This document shows, one piece after another, positions 1-7,280 of a stretch of DNA of 39,840 nucleotides (its first letter is position 1; every line of letters begins with the position of its first letter). The position numbers and the translations under genes were made by a program. Under the pieces are notes generated by a model, which searched no databases, was not told where the DNA came from, and saw nothing but the letters and a program-made list of their open reading frames with translations. This DNA comes from Pirellulales bacterium (GTDB lineage Bacteria > Planctomycetota > Planctomycetia > Pirellulales > DATAWG01): assembly GCA_035939775.1 (NCBI GenBank), contig DASZFO010000370.1, positions 1 through 39,840 on the forward strand, written 5' to 3'.

Positions 1-249
1 CTTAAAGAATCCCTTGGCTATGCTCGGAACCCAAGAGAACGGAAGAAAATCATCTTGGGATATTCTCAACTGGTGATCGTGGAAGGCGGCCTTGGCCGGG
101 GACTGGCTCAGCGCGACGGTCAAGTGATCGCATCGCTCCTGAAGCGCTTCGACGATGCGCCCAACTCCCGCTCCAGTCCAGAGAACACGACCGTCGACGA
201 AGACCGACCGTTCGCCGATAAAGCCGAGCCGAAGTTGCTTTCCGTTCAT
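1..249 (-). CDS. Glycosyltransferase, N-terminal fragment (runs off left edge)
   Basis: An open frame on the minus strand begins with ATG at 249 and continues without a stop through base 1, giving 83 residues. The start overlaps the stop of the upstream ligase/polymerase gene in an ATGA arrangement, which strongly supports this start. The peptide opens MNGKQLRLGFIGERSVFVDG and continues through GAGVGRIVEAL, a layout like the N-terminal Rossmann half of GT4-type (GT-B) glycosyltransferases, where a glycine-rich turn precedes a helix. No catalytic motif lies in the visible part, so the family call is an inference from this fold-like pattern and from the neighbouring glycan genes. Translational coupling to the ligase implies it belongs to the same operon. 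Confidence 0.6.
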   Translation of the reverse strand, partial: MNGKQLRLGFIGERSVFVDGRVLWTGAGVGRIVEALQERCDHLTVALSQSPAKAAFHDHQLRISQDDFLPFSWVPSIAKGFFK

Positions 250-1553
250 GATGTCGGGGCTAGTTGCGGCCGAGCGCCGGCTCCCACGACCGCAAGCGGC
301 TGCAGCTTGCTGGCGGCGACACACATGCCCATCGCCAGTCCGAGCCCAATGCAGAACCCCGGGTTGTAGAGAATCTCGTCGTTGAACATACCACGGACGG
401 CCCAAAGGACCAGCATGTAGCGCAGCAGCTTCCGCGCCTCGATGAACTCTGAGGTCGATCCGCCGCGCCTGGCCGACGGAGGCCACGTCCACAGGCTCCA
501 TGCCAAGAGCAATAGGCAGCCCGTACATAACAGTCCGTTGCCTCCAATAATCAAGCCAAATACATTGTGGGGGCCGACTATCACTTCCTCCACGTGCCCG
601 GTGGCCATATTATGACGGATTTCGTCGGGCAAATTGCCAGGGGAAACGCCTGCGATGGGATTGGCCAATCCAATTTTCACGCATGCTTTGAGGAGATTGA
701 TACGTAGCGTGTCGGACGAATTCCCTTCCACGGTCTGATTCACTCGGCGTTCAAGAATCTCGGTGCTGCCGTGGTTGATAAGATAATAGGCAATGGCCGC
801 GACCACCATGCCGACCAACAGCACACCCGCAATCTTTCGTTCGCGAACGAGAAGCAAGGCGACCAACACCGCTCCCAAATAACCGGATCGGTTGCCGCTC
901 ATGAATATCGCCACCAATACTGCAAGGCTGCAAACGACGGATAAGGTCAGAAGCACTTTCGATTTCGGCTTGATGCGCAGCACCAAATACCCCGCGAGCA
1001 GCAATGCGGGCAAAGCGTACATCGAGTAGGAATTCTTGTTTGCGACTTCGATCGCTTTGACGCCCAAGCCTGCTAAGTCCGGTTCTTCCAGGCCATGCAG
1101 CGCCAGCGCGGCGACGGCCAATAAGAGGCCCGTCGCGCCGGCGATCAGATCGGCACGGCTTCGGACCAAGAGTGCAATGGTGGCGGTCGTCAGAACCGAA
1201 ACGACCAGCTTGAGCATAATGGCCAGCGAAGCCGGCCCTAACGACGTCATGACAAATGACAGCGTGAAAAGCCCCAATCCCAGCAAGACTCTTGTCGGGA
1301 GTTCCTGTAATCGGGACAGCAGAATATAAGGCATCGCCAACAAGATCGGCACCAGGTAGGGCTGTAGCAATAGCCCGCCGATTTCGGGACGGGCCGCTCT
1401 GAACCCTGAGCCAACGACCGTCAAGCCGATGAAGAACAGCAGGATGCCGTTGAGCGTGAGCGTATCAAAAGTAGCCCGACCCTTCTCGTGTCGACGCTGA
1501 ATCTGGGCGATGACCGCCCGTGGGTCGTATGGAAGGGAAGATGTGAAGTTCAT
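246..1553 (-). CDS. O-antigen ligase / Wzy polymerase family membrane protein
   Basis: Predicted 435-residue polytopic inner-membrane protein with about ten to twelve hydrophobic segments. The Wzy_C/WaaL-type signature is visible: a SGNRSGYLG motif after the central membrane segments, a long periplasmic-loop-like stretch, then GPHNVFGLIIGGNGL, resembling the conserved HN...GxxGL motif of O-antigen ligases. Members either polymerise lipid-linked repeat units or transfer glycan from undecaprenyl diphosphate to an acceptor; sequence alone does not decide which. The frame stays open to a TTG at 1676, but the added 41 residues are basic and non-hydrophobic, so ATG at 1553 (MNFTSS) is preferred. 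It sits between glycosyltransferases, and its stop overlaps the next start (ATGA). A gap of almost 400 bp upstream may hold its own promoter. Confidence 0.85.
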   Translation of the reverse strand: MNFTSSLPYDPRAVIAQIQRRHEKGRATFDTLTLNGILLFFIGLTVVGSGFRAARPEIGGLLLQPYLVPILLAMPYILLSRLQELPTRVLLGLGLFTLSFVMTSLGPASLAIMLKLVVSVLTTATIALLVRSRADLIAGATGLLLAVAALALHGLEEPDLAGLGVKAIEVANKNSYSMYALPALLLAGYLVLRIKPKSKVLLTLSVVCSLAVLVAIFMSGNRSGYLGAVLVALLLVRERKIAGVLLVGMVVAAIAYYLINHGSTEILERRVNQTVEGNSSDTLRINLLKACVKIGLANPIAGVSPGNLPDEIRHNMATGHVEEVIVGPHNVFGLIIGGNGLLCTGCLLLLAWSLWTWPPSARRGGSTSEFIEARKLLRYMLVLWAVRGMFNDEILYNPGFCIGLGLAMGMCVAASKLQPLAVVGAGARPQLAPTS

Positions 1554-1947
1554 GTTAACTGCGTTGCCGGTAAGTTGGCCCTCGAGACGCCTCGAAAACT
1601 GACGGCGGTTTGCGGCGCCCTTCGGGAGTGACTGTCTCGGCGCAAACGAAGTCTTACCGATTCGCTCGCCGGCCAATAATTAGCAGTCACGCAGACCATT
1701 GCAGGCCGGCAACTCGCGAGGACTACCGTCAATTCCATGCTAAGACAAATCACTTGAGTTTCAAGAGGAATGCGTGGTCAGCGGGGCCCTTTCTCAAGCC
1801 GCTCGAATGCGCGCTCAGCGCGAACCCGATAATCGTCGATTTGGCATAATCGTGGTAATCGCTCGATTCGGCTTGCCGCGTACGGCGAGCGCCTTTTCGT
1901 GCGGCTTCCCGCAAATCCGGTCGTTCCCAACGCGCTTCGCAAATCGG
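1554..1947. other. 394-bp gap upstream of the ligase gene
   Basis: No convincing gene lies here. Frames that cross it are short, compositionally random, and mostly overlap the flanking genes. On the minus strand a weak sigma-70-like pair is visible: TTGAAA at 1764-1759 and TAGCAT at 1742-1737, spaced 16 bp, about 180 bp upstream of the ligase ATG. This is the largest gap within the left block, so a secondary promoter is plausible but unproven. No hairpin with a T-tract was seen. Confidence 0.3.
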
Positions 1948-3042
1948 CTACGTGGGGTAACTCCCGTTCAACTCCCAGGCGTTCGCGGTGTCGGCGCGGG
2001 CGGATCGCGTCATGCGCCGATAGGCCGTCCGCGCGATCCATTGACCGCACGGCCCAATGTTCAGCAATATGCCGAGGATCCACGTCTTCCGGTTTCGCCG
2101 CGAGTGCCGCGGATAAGCCGCCCGCCCGAATGAATGAATCCGTCGCGCCTGCGCTCGCCTCCCACGAGCCAATTCCGCCAGACCGTGTCGGCCGATGTCG
2201 TACTCGACGAACGCGCGCTCGATCTCGGCCCGCGTGAGGTCCAGTTCCTTGAGGATGTTAGCGTCAATCTCGTAAGTTGACGCGTATTCGTCGACTAGGA
2301 ACTTAAGCGCTCCACTGCCAGTTTGTTGAGCCGTCTGGTTCGATGCATGCCAGCGATAGGCAAACAGGGGCCGATCGACGAAATAGGCCGCGTCGGCCCG
2401 GGACAACAGCTTCCAGTGGAACCATTTATCGGGATTCATCTGACGCGAGCCGCCGTAGCCCTCGACTGCCTCATAGAGTTTGCGCGGATATACGGTTGCC
2501 GCGAATTGAAACGGATTCTGCATCGTTACCAGCGAGCGACGGAGCAGCTCTCGAGCCGAGACCCGATAAACGGGCGCCCCGGCCGCTTCGTCCAATTCGC
2601 CGGCGCGATCGGTTTCTCGCCAAACGTCGTTTCGCGGTAATCCAACTCGTCCAATGGTCCGGTCCTCCGCATCGATCACGTCCATCGCGCTCGTGAAAAT
2701 CGCCTTCTCTGCAACTGGCCCCAGACGATCGAAGAGCGAGCGATACGTCGCCAGCGCAGCGGGCCGCATCAGGTCGTCCGAGGATAGCATTAGCATCCAG
2801 TCCCCGTCGGCCAAGTGAGCCGCGCGGTCCAGATTCGCAGCGAAGCCGACGTTGCAACGGTTTACGTGCAGTCGAATGCGCGGATCCGCGAAGCCGCGCA
2901 CGATTTCGACCGAGCGATCCGTGCTGGCATTATCAGAAACGAGGATTTCATATTCGAGGCCGGCTTGGTCGCGAACGCTTTGGATCGTGCGCCCAAGATA
3001 GCGCTCGTAGTTGTAATTCGGAATGCAGATCGAGAACTTCAA
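1948..3042 (-). CDS. Family 2 glycosyltransferase
   Basis: A 364-residue GT-A glycosyltransferase. It starts KFSICIPNYNYERYL, the first beta strand and turn of GT2 enzymes, followed by VSDNASTDRS (residues 36-44, nucleotide binding) and LMLSSDD (84-90, the metal-binding DxD-like site). Such enzymes transfer a sugar from an NDP-sugar to a lipid-linked glycan at the cytoplasmic face. The chosen start is TTG at 3042, whose TTGA overlaps the TGA stop of the upstream GT4 gene. The frame is open to 3141, but that extension is basic filler that would re-read the upstream gene's tail. No Shine-Dalgarno site precedes the TTG; instead a heptamer repeat tract lies there, so expression probably depends on coupling. 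Donor and acceptor cannot be told. Confidence 0.85.
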   Translation of the reverse strand: MKFSICIPNYNYERYLGRTIQSVRDQAGLEYEILVSDNASTDRSVEIVRGFADPRIRLHVNRCNVGFAANLDRAAHLADGDWMLMLSSDDLMRPAALATYRSLFDRLGPVAEKAIFTSAMDVIDAEDRTIGRVGLPRNDVWRETDRAGELDEAAGAPVYRVSARELLRRSLVTMQNPFQFAATVYPRKLYEAVEGYGGSRQMNPDKWFHWKLLSRADAAYFVDRPLFAYRWHASNQTAQQTGSGALKFLVDEYASTYEIDANILKELDLTRAEIERAFVEYDIGRHGLAELARGRRAQARRIHSFGRAAYPRHSRRNRKTWILGILLNIGPCGQWIARTAYRRMTRSARADTANAWELNGSYPT

Positions 3043-4331
3043 GGGGCGAGGGGCGAAGGGTGAGAGGCGAGGGATAGTGCAGGTCGGCCGACGGGGCATT
3101 TCACGGCTTCTTCGTAGGCTTGGAGGATGCCGGCTGCGCAAGTTTCGAGCGAATAGTGGGATTCTGCCCGCTGGCGGCTGGCGACGCCAAGTCGTGTACG
3201 GAGCGGCGGATCGTTTACCAGACGCATGATCGCCGCGGCCATCGTCGCCGATTCGCCTGCGGGGACCAGCAGCCCAGTCACTCCGTCGAGCACCGTTTCA
3301 CCGACGCCGCCACCGCGGACGCCGACGACCGGCAGTCCAGCGGCCATCGCTTCGACCGGAGTGCGACCGAACGATTCGTTGTCGGCAGGATGAACCAGGA
3401 TGTCGATTTCGGCCATAATTTGGGCTGGATCGGCCACGTGTCCCGGCCAGCGAAAACGGTCAGCCAAACCGCGCTCGCGGATAAGTCGATGGATTTCTTC
3501 CGCGTAACGATCACCCGGCCGAGTTCCCCCCGCCGTCGAATCGTGGCCGTAGATCCGGAATTCGACGCCCGCGGTCTCGCGCAGCCGCGCGGCTGCTTCG
3601 ACAAAGATTGAATGCCTCTTGGTTCGCGAGGTCAATGACGCAACCATGGCGACGATCAACGGTCCCTTTCGGACCTTATCTTGCCGCGGAACAAACGCTT
3701 GCACGTCGATGCCGTTTGGCACGACCCGCAGCATCGCGGCCGGAATCCAGCCGCGCGCCTTATCGGCCGCGATTTGTGAATTGGCAATTACCAGCGACGC
3801 ATGTTGCTTGATGAACCGGCTCAAGCCAGGTTTACTCTTGGCGATCCGAAAGGGCTGCCCGGCGCCAATCAGTTCGCGCAAATGCCAGATGTGCGGCAAT
3901 CCGAGCCGCCGCGCCGCGACTCCGCCTTCAGGGGTCAACATCGTGTTGGTGTGAATCAAATCAACTTGCTGACGGTGGGCGAAATCCGCCACTTTCCGCG
4001 ACGAACCGCGCATCCAGCCCGTTTGCAGGAGTTGATGAAGTTCGATCAACGGTCGCCTCCAGAGCGCGGCCCGGATTTTTCGGTTCCACCAATAGAGCGG
4101 CGTGAATAGAACCGCGCCGCGCGTCGCTTCGCGAAGTCGATCCCGCTCCTCGGAAGATCCCGCGTCGTGGCAGACTGCACAGGCCGCGATTCCCTGCTGC
4201 GAGTGTGACTCCATTACAGCAATCGTGCTCATCGCCGCGCCACCGCCGGCGCTATTAAGCACGTGCAACACCTTCCGCGGACGGTTCGTCGGCTTCCGCG
4301 GCGACGAAGGTTTAGATTCCACCAAAGTCAT
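3039..4331 (-). CDS. Family 4 (GT-B) glycosyltransferase
   Basis: A 430-residue GT4 glycosyltransferase. The N-terminal half begins KVLHVLNSAGGGAAMST, the glycine-rich acceptor-domain loop. The C-terminal half carries VVPNGID, the linker typical of GT4 enzymes, and NESFGRTPVEAMAAGLPVV, the E-x7-E type donor-binding motif. It probably adds a sugar to the lipid-linked repeat unit in the cytoplasm. The start is ATG at 4331, in an ATGA overlap with the stop of the upstream nucleotidyltransferase; a longer frame to 4409 exists but would cover the end of that gene. The extreme C-terminus (SLASHPSPLAP) is encoded by a heptamer repeat tract and is unlikely to be functional protein. The next gene is coupled by TTGA. 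Confidence 0.88.
   Translation of the reverse strand: MTLVESKPSSPRKPTNRPRKVLHVLNSAGGGAAMSTIAVMESHSQQGIAACAVCHDAGSSEERDRLREATRGAVLFTPLYWWNRKIRAALWRRPLIELHQLLQTGWMRGSSRKVADFAHRQQVDLIHTNTMLTPEGGVAARRLGLPHIWHLRELIGAGQPFRIAKSKPGLSRFIKQHASLVIANSQIAADKARGWIPAAMLRVVPNGIDVQAFVPRQDKVRKGPLIVAMVASLTSRTKRHSIFVEAAARLRETAGVEFRIYGHDSTAGGTRPGDRYAEEIHRLIRERGLADRFRWPGHVADPAQIMAEIDILVHPADNESFGRTPVEAMAAGLPVVGVRGGGVGETVLDGVTGLLVPAGESATMAAAIMRLVNDPPLRTRLGVASRQRAESHYSLETCAAGILQAYEEAVKCPVGRPALSLASHPSPLAP
3045..3072. repeat. Heptanucleotide tandem repeat (4 units)
   Basis: Four consecutive 7-bp units on the plus strand read GGCGAGG, GGCGAAG, GGTGAGA, GGCGAGG. They span the last codons of the GT4 gene and lie directly before the TTG start of the GT2 gene. 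Because 7 is not a multiple of 3, gain or loss of one unit would change the reading frame at this junction. Confidence 0.7.
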
Positions 4332-5050
4332 GGAGCAAAATGTTGCAAGAAGTGCCGCAGGTCTTCGGGCGTCCCCATCGCCCAAACTTCTTCCGCCGGA
4401 TCGATGCAAACCTCGGCGCCGGCGGCAATCATTCGGTTGTAGACTGGCACGACGTAAAACTCGCCCTTGATCCGCTCATTCTCGGCAATCATTGCTTCGG
4501 CATGACGGACAAAATCACGGCCACGGCGAAAATAGTAAAGCCCCGTGCTGGCCCAATCGGAGATTCGTCGTTTTTCGGCAGTCTCCAGCACGCGGCCGTT
4601 GGCGTCCGTTCGAGCGAAGCTCCATTTCGTTCCCGGCGCACGAAATACGCCGATCAGCCCGGCGATCTGCGGCGGCAACGCCGGAAGTCGCCGCGAGAGC
4701 CCCGTCTGGCAATATGTATCCGCATTGTAGATCAACAAGGGCTCGTCGTTGTCGATGAGCGCCGACGTCGTAAGGACGGTGCATGCTTGCCCCTCGGTGA
4801 CCTCGTCGAGTCGGACCACCTCGGGATTCAAGTGCGCGTAACGGCGATGAATATCGTCCTCGAGCGAACGCTGACGGAGATGCTCTTCAAGGCAAACGAA
4901 TATCACCCTCGAGGCCAACTCCAGCGGCAGGCTGTCCATCGCCCACGAATACATCGGCCTGCCATCGACGTCGATGAGCGGCTTGGGCGTATCGATCCCG
5001 ATCTGAGCGAACCGACTGCCTCGGCCCGCCATGGGCATGACGATGTTCAT
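4328..5050 (-). CDS. Nucleotidyltransferase (LicC/Cj1416-like sugar- or alcohol-phosphate NTP transferase)
   Basis: A 240-residue single-domain NTP transferase. It starts MNIVMPMAGRGSRF, the nucleotide-binding loop, with TPKPLIDVDGRPM (21-33, containing the conserved Lys23), TEGQAC (85-90) and YNADTYC (Asp111, metal binding). This compact form resembles cytidylyltransferases such as LicC and C. jejuni Cj1416, which activate phosphocholine or phosphoglutamine, as well as small sugar-1-phosphate nucleotidyltransferases. It is the third gene of a tightly packed cassette with a nucleotidyltransferase-kinase fusion and a HAD phosphatase. Both of its junctions are ATGA overlaps, so the start is secure. 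The substrate is unknown; activation of the product of the upstream kinase/phosphatase is the contextual inference. Confidence 0.85.
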   Translation of the reverse strand: MNIVMPMAGRGSRFAQIGIDTPKPLIDVDGRPMYSWAMDSLPLELASRVIFVCLEEHLRQRSLEDDIHRRYAHLNPEVVRLDEVTEGQACTVLTTSALIDNDEPLLIYNADTYCQTGLSRRLPALPPQIAGLIGVFRAPGTKWSFARTDANGRVLETAEKRRISDWASTGLYYFRRGRDFVRHAEAMIAENERIKGEFYVVPVYNRMIAAGAEVCIDPAEEVWAMGTPEDLRHFLQHFAP

Positions 5051-5454
5051 GACCGGTCGCGCGCCGCCCCGTTTTTCTGCGTTACAAATCTCGACTCCGC
5101 ACTAATCGGAAGCGAACTCCCGTCGGCGCTGATCCCGTCCCAACCCTCGAATCGCACGGCATTATCGTCGAGATACACATCGGCATGGGGCTTGCCGAAG
5201 TGAATCTCATCGTATTCGATTCCGTGCTCGGCAAGCCATTGGAGCGCAACAGCTCCCTGGCGCGCAACGACCTGACCGATATTCCCCCCGCAGGTCTTCA
5301 TGTGTCGCGCGGTGCAAATGATCACGTAGTGCCCGGCGGACCGCAAGGCGCGAAGTTTCTCGATCGCGCCCGGAACCGGCTCGAGGTCGGCATATTGCTG
5401 TCCCTCCTGTCGCAATTGGCAGATCACGCCATCGAGATCAATGCAGATTCGCAT
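5047..5454 (-). CDS. Small HAD-superfamily phosphatase, capsule-locus type
   Basis: A 135-residue HAD hydrolase. The opening MRICIDLDGV carries the DxD nucleophile pair (Asp6, Asp8), motif II is CTAR (Thr48), and HFGKPHADVYLDD supplies the motif III Lys88 and motif IV Asp96/Asp97. Small proteins of this form, with a GKPxADxYxDD motif, occur in capsule loci (BcbF-like) beside nucleotidyltransferases. It probably removes a phosphate from a pathway intermediate in the cytoplasm. The start is ATG at 5454, 14 bp after the kinase-fusion gene, with no clear ribosome site. Its stop overlaps the following nucleotidyltransferase by ATGA. The natural substrate cannot be read from the sequence. Confidence 0.85.
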   Translation of the reverse strand: MRICIDLDGVICQLRQEGQQYADLEPVPGAIEKLRALRSAGHYVIICTARHMKTCGGNIGQVVARQGAVALQWLAEHGIEYDEIHFGKPHADVYLDDNAVRFEGWDGISADGSSLPISAESRFVTQKNGAARDRS

Positions 5455-5468
5455 GAGAGTGCTGTCGT

Positions 5469-7253
5469 TTAACCCGGGGCCAATGGCGACGGCGCATGCC
5501 CGGGAGGCTCCATCCCCGCAGGTTCCGGAGGAAACAAAGTTGGAGACGAAAGTGCACCGATGTCCGGCACAAACAACTCGTCAAACAATTGCAGCGCGCG
5601 GGCGTACATGGCAATCTGCCGCGAAGGCGCATCGTAGTGCAGCGCTGGCATGCTCGCGAACAACAAGCCCGTGATCAGTAGGATCTCGCGACGGTCGAAC
5701 TGCTCGAAGAACACGCGTTCGAATCGCTCGCGAATTTGTCGATGCTGAGGGCGCGAGCGGATGTCCAGCCGAAGCTCCGTGCCACTCGCTGAAACATGGA
5801 ATAGATCGTTGGTGATGAAATCGTACAGGCCGTATATCGAATGATACAGCTTGGCGACGTCGTAACGCGGATCACCATAGATGCCCGACACGCCAAAGCT
5901 GCCTCGAGGATCCAACAGCTTGCAGACTCGCGAACGCATGTCGTACAAAATGTTCGATAGACAGAGGTCGCCGTGGATGACCGAGCCGCGAACGTCGGCC
6001 GCCAGCTTTTCGACTTCCGACTCCAATCGCTTCCAGAGCGCGGGAATGTTCTGCAGCGGGCGGCCGTTGACAATCAGTGGCCCCGTGTGCCGAGTCAGAC
6101 TCAACAGCTCGCTCGGTCCCTGAAGGCTTTCCAGTCGCTTGCGCGTCTTGCCAAGATACATGTCCTCGAGCGCGCCACGCGGAAGCGGATACGGCCTTTG
6201 CATGAATCCTTGCAAGATGATCTGCCGGAGGTGAACGAAGACTTGTTCCCAAATCCCCGGATCGACGTTCTCGAAGACGAATACCTCGGCCAGCGTCGGG
6301 TACCCGTAATACTCCATCGACAGCCACGGATCATGATAGTCGCTCGAGTAGCCGACCACTCGCGGAAACAGCACCGACAGTTCCGGCGGCAAAAGCCGCA
6401 GATAGTTGATCTCGTCGAGAAACTTCTCGACATGGCGGCTCCTCTTCGTCACGACGCCGAATACATTGTCGATCGAAAGTTCGTTGAAATCCCGCTTCTG
6501 CAACAAGGTTCGATGAGAGCTATCGCGGCGGTCGGCATTGCCGCAATCGAGCCAATCGCCGGCTGAAATAGCCTGAACCGGGCGGCGCTCGGCGATAATC
6601 TTCAGAATATCCGCCATTTCCGTGCGGCGTCCTTCGGCCGCCGCCCGTTCGTCCGCGGCGCCTGCCGCCATTTGCAACTCCACGAGATCTGGAAAATGGT
6701 AGACGCCGATCAATGCGGGGAGCGGTCCGGGCAGCCCGGCTTCTTTGTCGTGCCACGCCGTGACCGCGCCTTCCGCATCCAGCTCGACGGTACACCAACG
6801 GTAGGGATCGCTCACCGGCTGGGTCAATACAAGCGCCTCGCGTCGATCCAAGATCGTCGTATCCGCGAACTGAAAATAGGTGTCTCCCAGCACGACGAGC
6901 GCTCGGTCGGCCTGTGCAGCTTCGGCAAGTTCCGAGACAGTCCGGCCCACGCCGCGACTGATCGAAGGGACCATGAACGAAACGTCGCAATCCGTGCCGA
7001 ACGTGCAATCGACAAAATCCTCGATGAACATTCCGCGCCGCGATACCGCGATCAGAAACCGTTTCAGGCCCAACGAGCGGAGGTATTTCATCGTCCAATA
7101 GATAACGGGCCGTCCCGCCACGGGAATCATCGCCGGACAGCCGATATTCCCAAGCGCCAGAATTCCCTCCGGTACGCCGCCGGCGGCGGGAATCAACACC
7201 GCCGTCTCGGCGAGGGAATTCAAGTGAGCGCCGTTGTCCTTCGAACTTGTCAA
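5469..7253 (-). CDS. Nucleotidyltransferase-phosphotransferase (APH-like kinase) fusion protein
   Basis: A 594-residue two-domain protein. Residues about 15-245 form an NTP-transferase domain: LIPAAGGVPEG in place of the usual GxGTR loop, MIPVAGRPVIYW (42-53), VLGDTYF with metal-binding Asp124, and LDCGN (236-240). Residues about 260-560 form an aminoglycoside phosphotransferase/choline-kinase-like domain: hinge MEYYGYP, catalytic loop VIHGDLCLSN (His427, Asp429, Asn434), and LLDPRGSFG, the DFG equivalent at 447-454. This order matches LicC-LicA fusions known in some spirochaetes, where the enzyme phosphorylates and then activates choline. The substrate here is unknown. The start is TTG at 7253, preceded by GAGGA at 7262-7258 four bases upstream. 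The degenerate nucleotide loop could mean altered or weak NTP use. Confidence 0.8.
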   Translation of the reverse strand: MTSSKDNGAHLNSLAETAVLIPAAGGVPEGILALGNIGCPAMIPVAGRPVIYWTMKYLRSLGLKRFLIAVSRRGMFIEDFVDCTFGTDCDVSFMVPSISRGVGRTVSELAEAAQADRALVVLGDTYFQFADTTILDRREALVLTQPVSDPYRWCTVELDAEGAVTAWHDKEAGLPGPLPALIGVYHFPDLVELQMAAGAADERAAAEGRRTEMADILKIIAERRPVQAISAGDWLDCGNADRRDSSHRTLLQKRDFNELSIDNVFGVVTKRSRHVEKFLDEINYLRLLPPELSVLFPRVVGYSSDYHDPWLSMEYYGYPTLAEVFVFENVDPGIWEQVFVHLRQIILQGFMQRPYPLPRGALEDMYLGKTRKRLESLQGPSELLSLTRHTGPLIVNGRPLQNIPALWKRLESEVEKLAADVRGSVIHGDLCLSNILYDMRSRVCKLLDPRGSFGVSGIYGDPRYDVAKLYHSIYGLYDFITNDLFHVSASGTELRLDIRSRPQHRQIRERFERVFFEQFDRREILLITGLLFASMPALHYDAPSRQIAMYARALQLFDELFVPDIGALSSPTLFPPEPAGMEPPGHAPSPLAPG

Positions 7254-7280
7254 TTGATCCTCATCACCGCAACTCGACGG

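Noticed and set aside
55-369. 104-codon plus-strand open frame at the left edge
   Set aside because: It lies antisense to the partial glycosyltransferase and the end of the ligase gene, which form a coupled ATGA pair.
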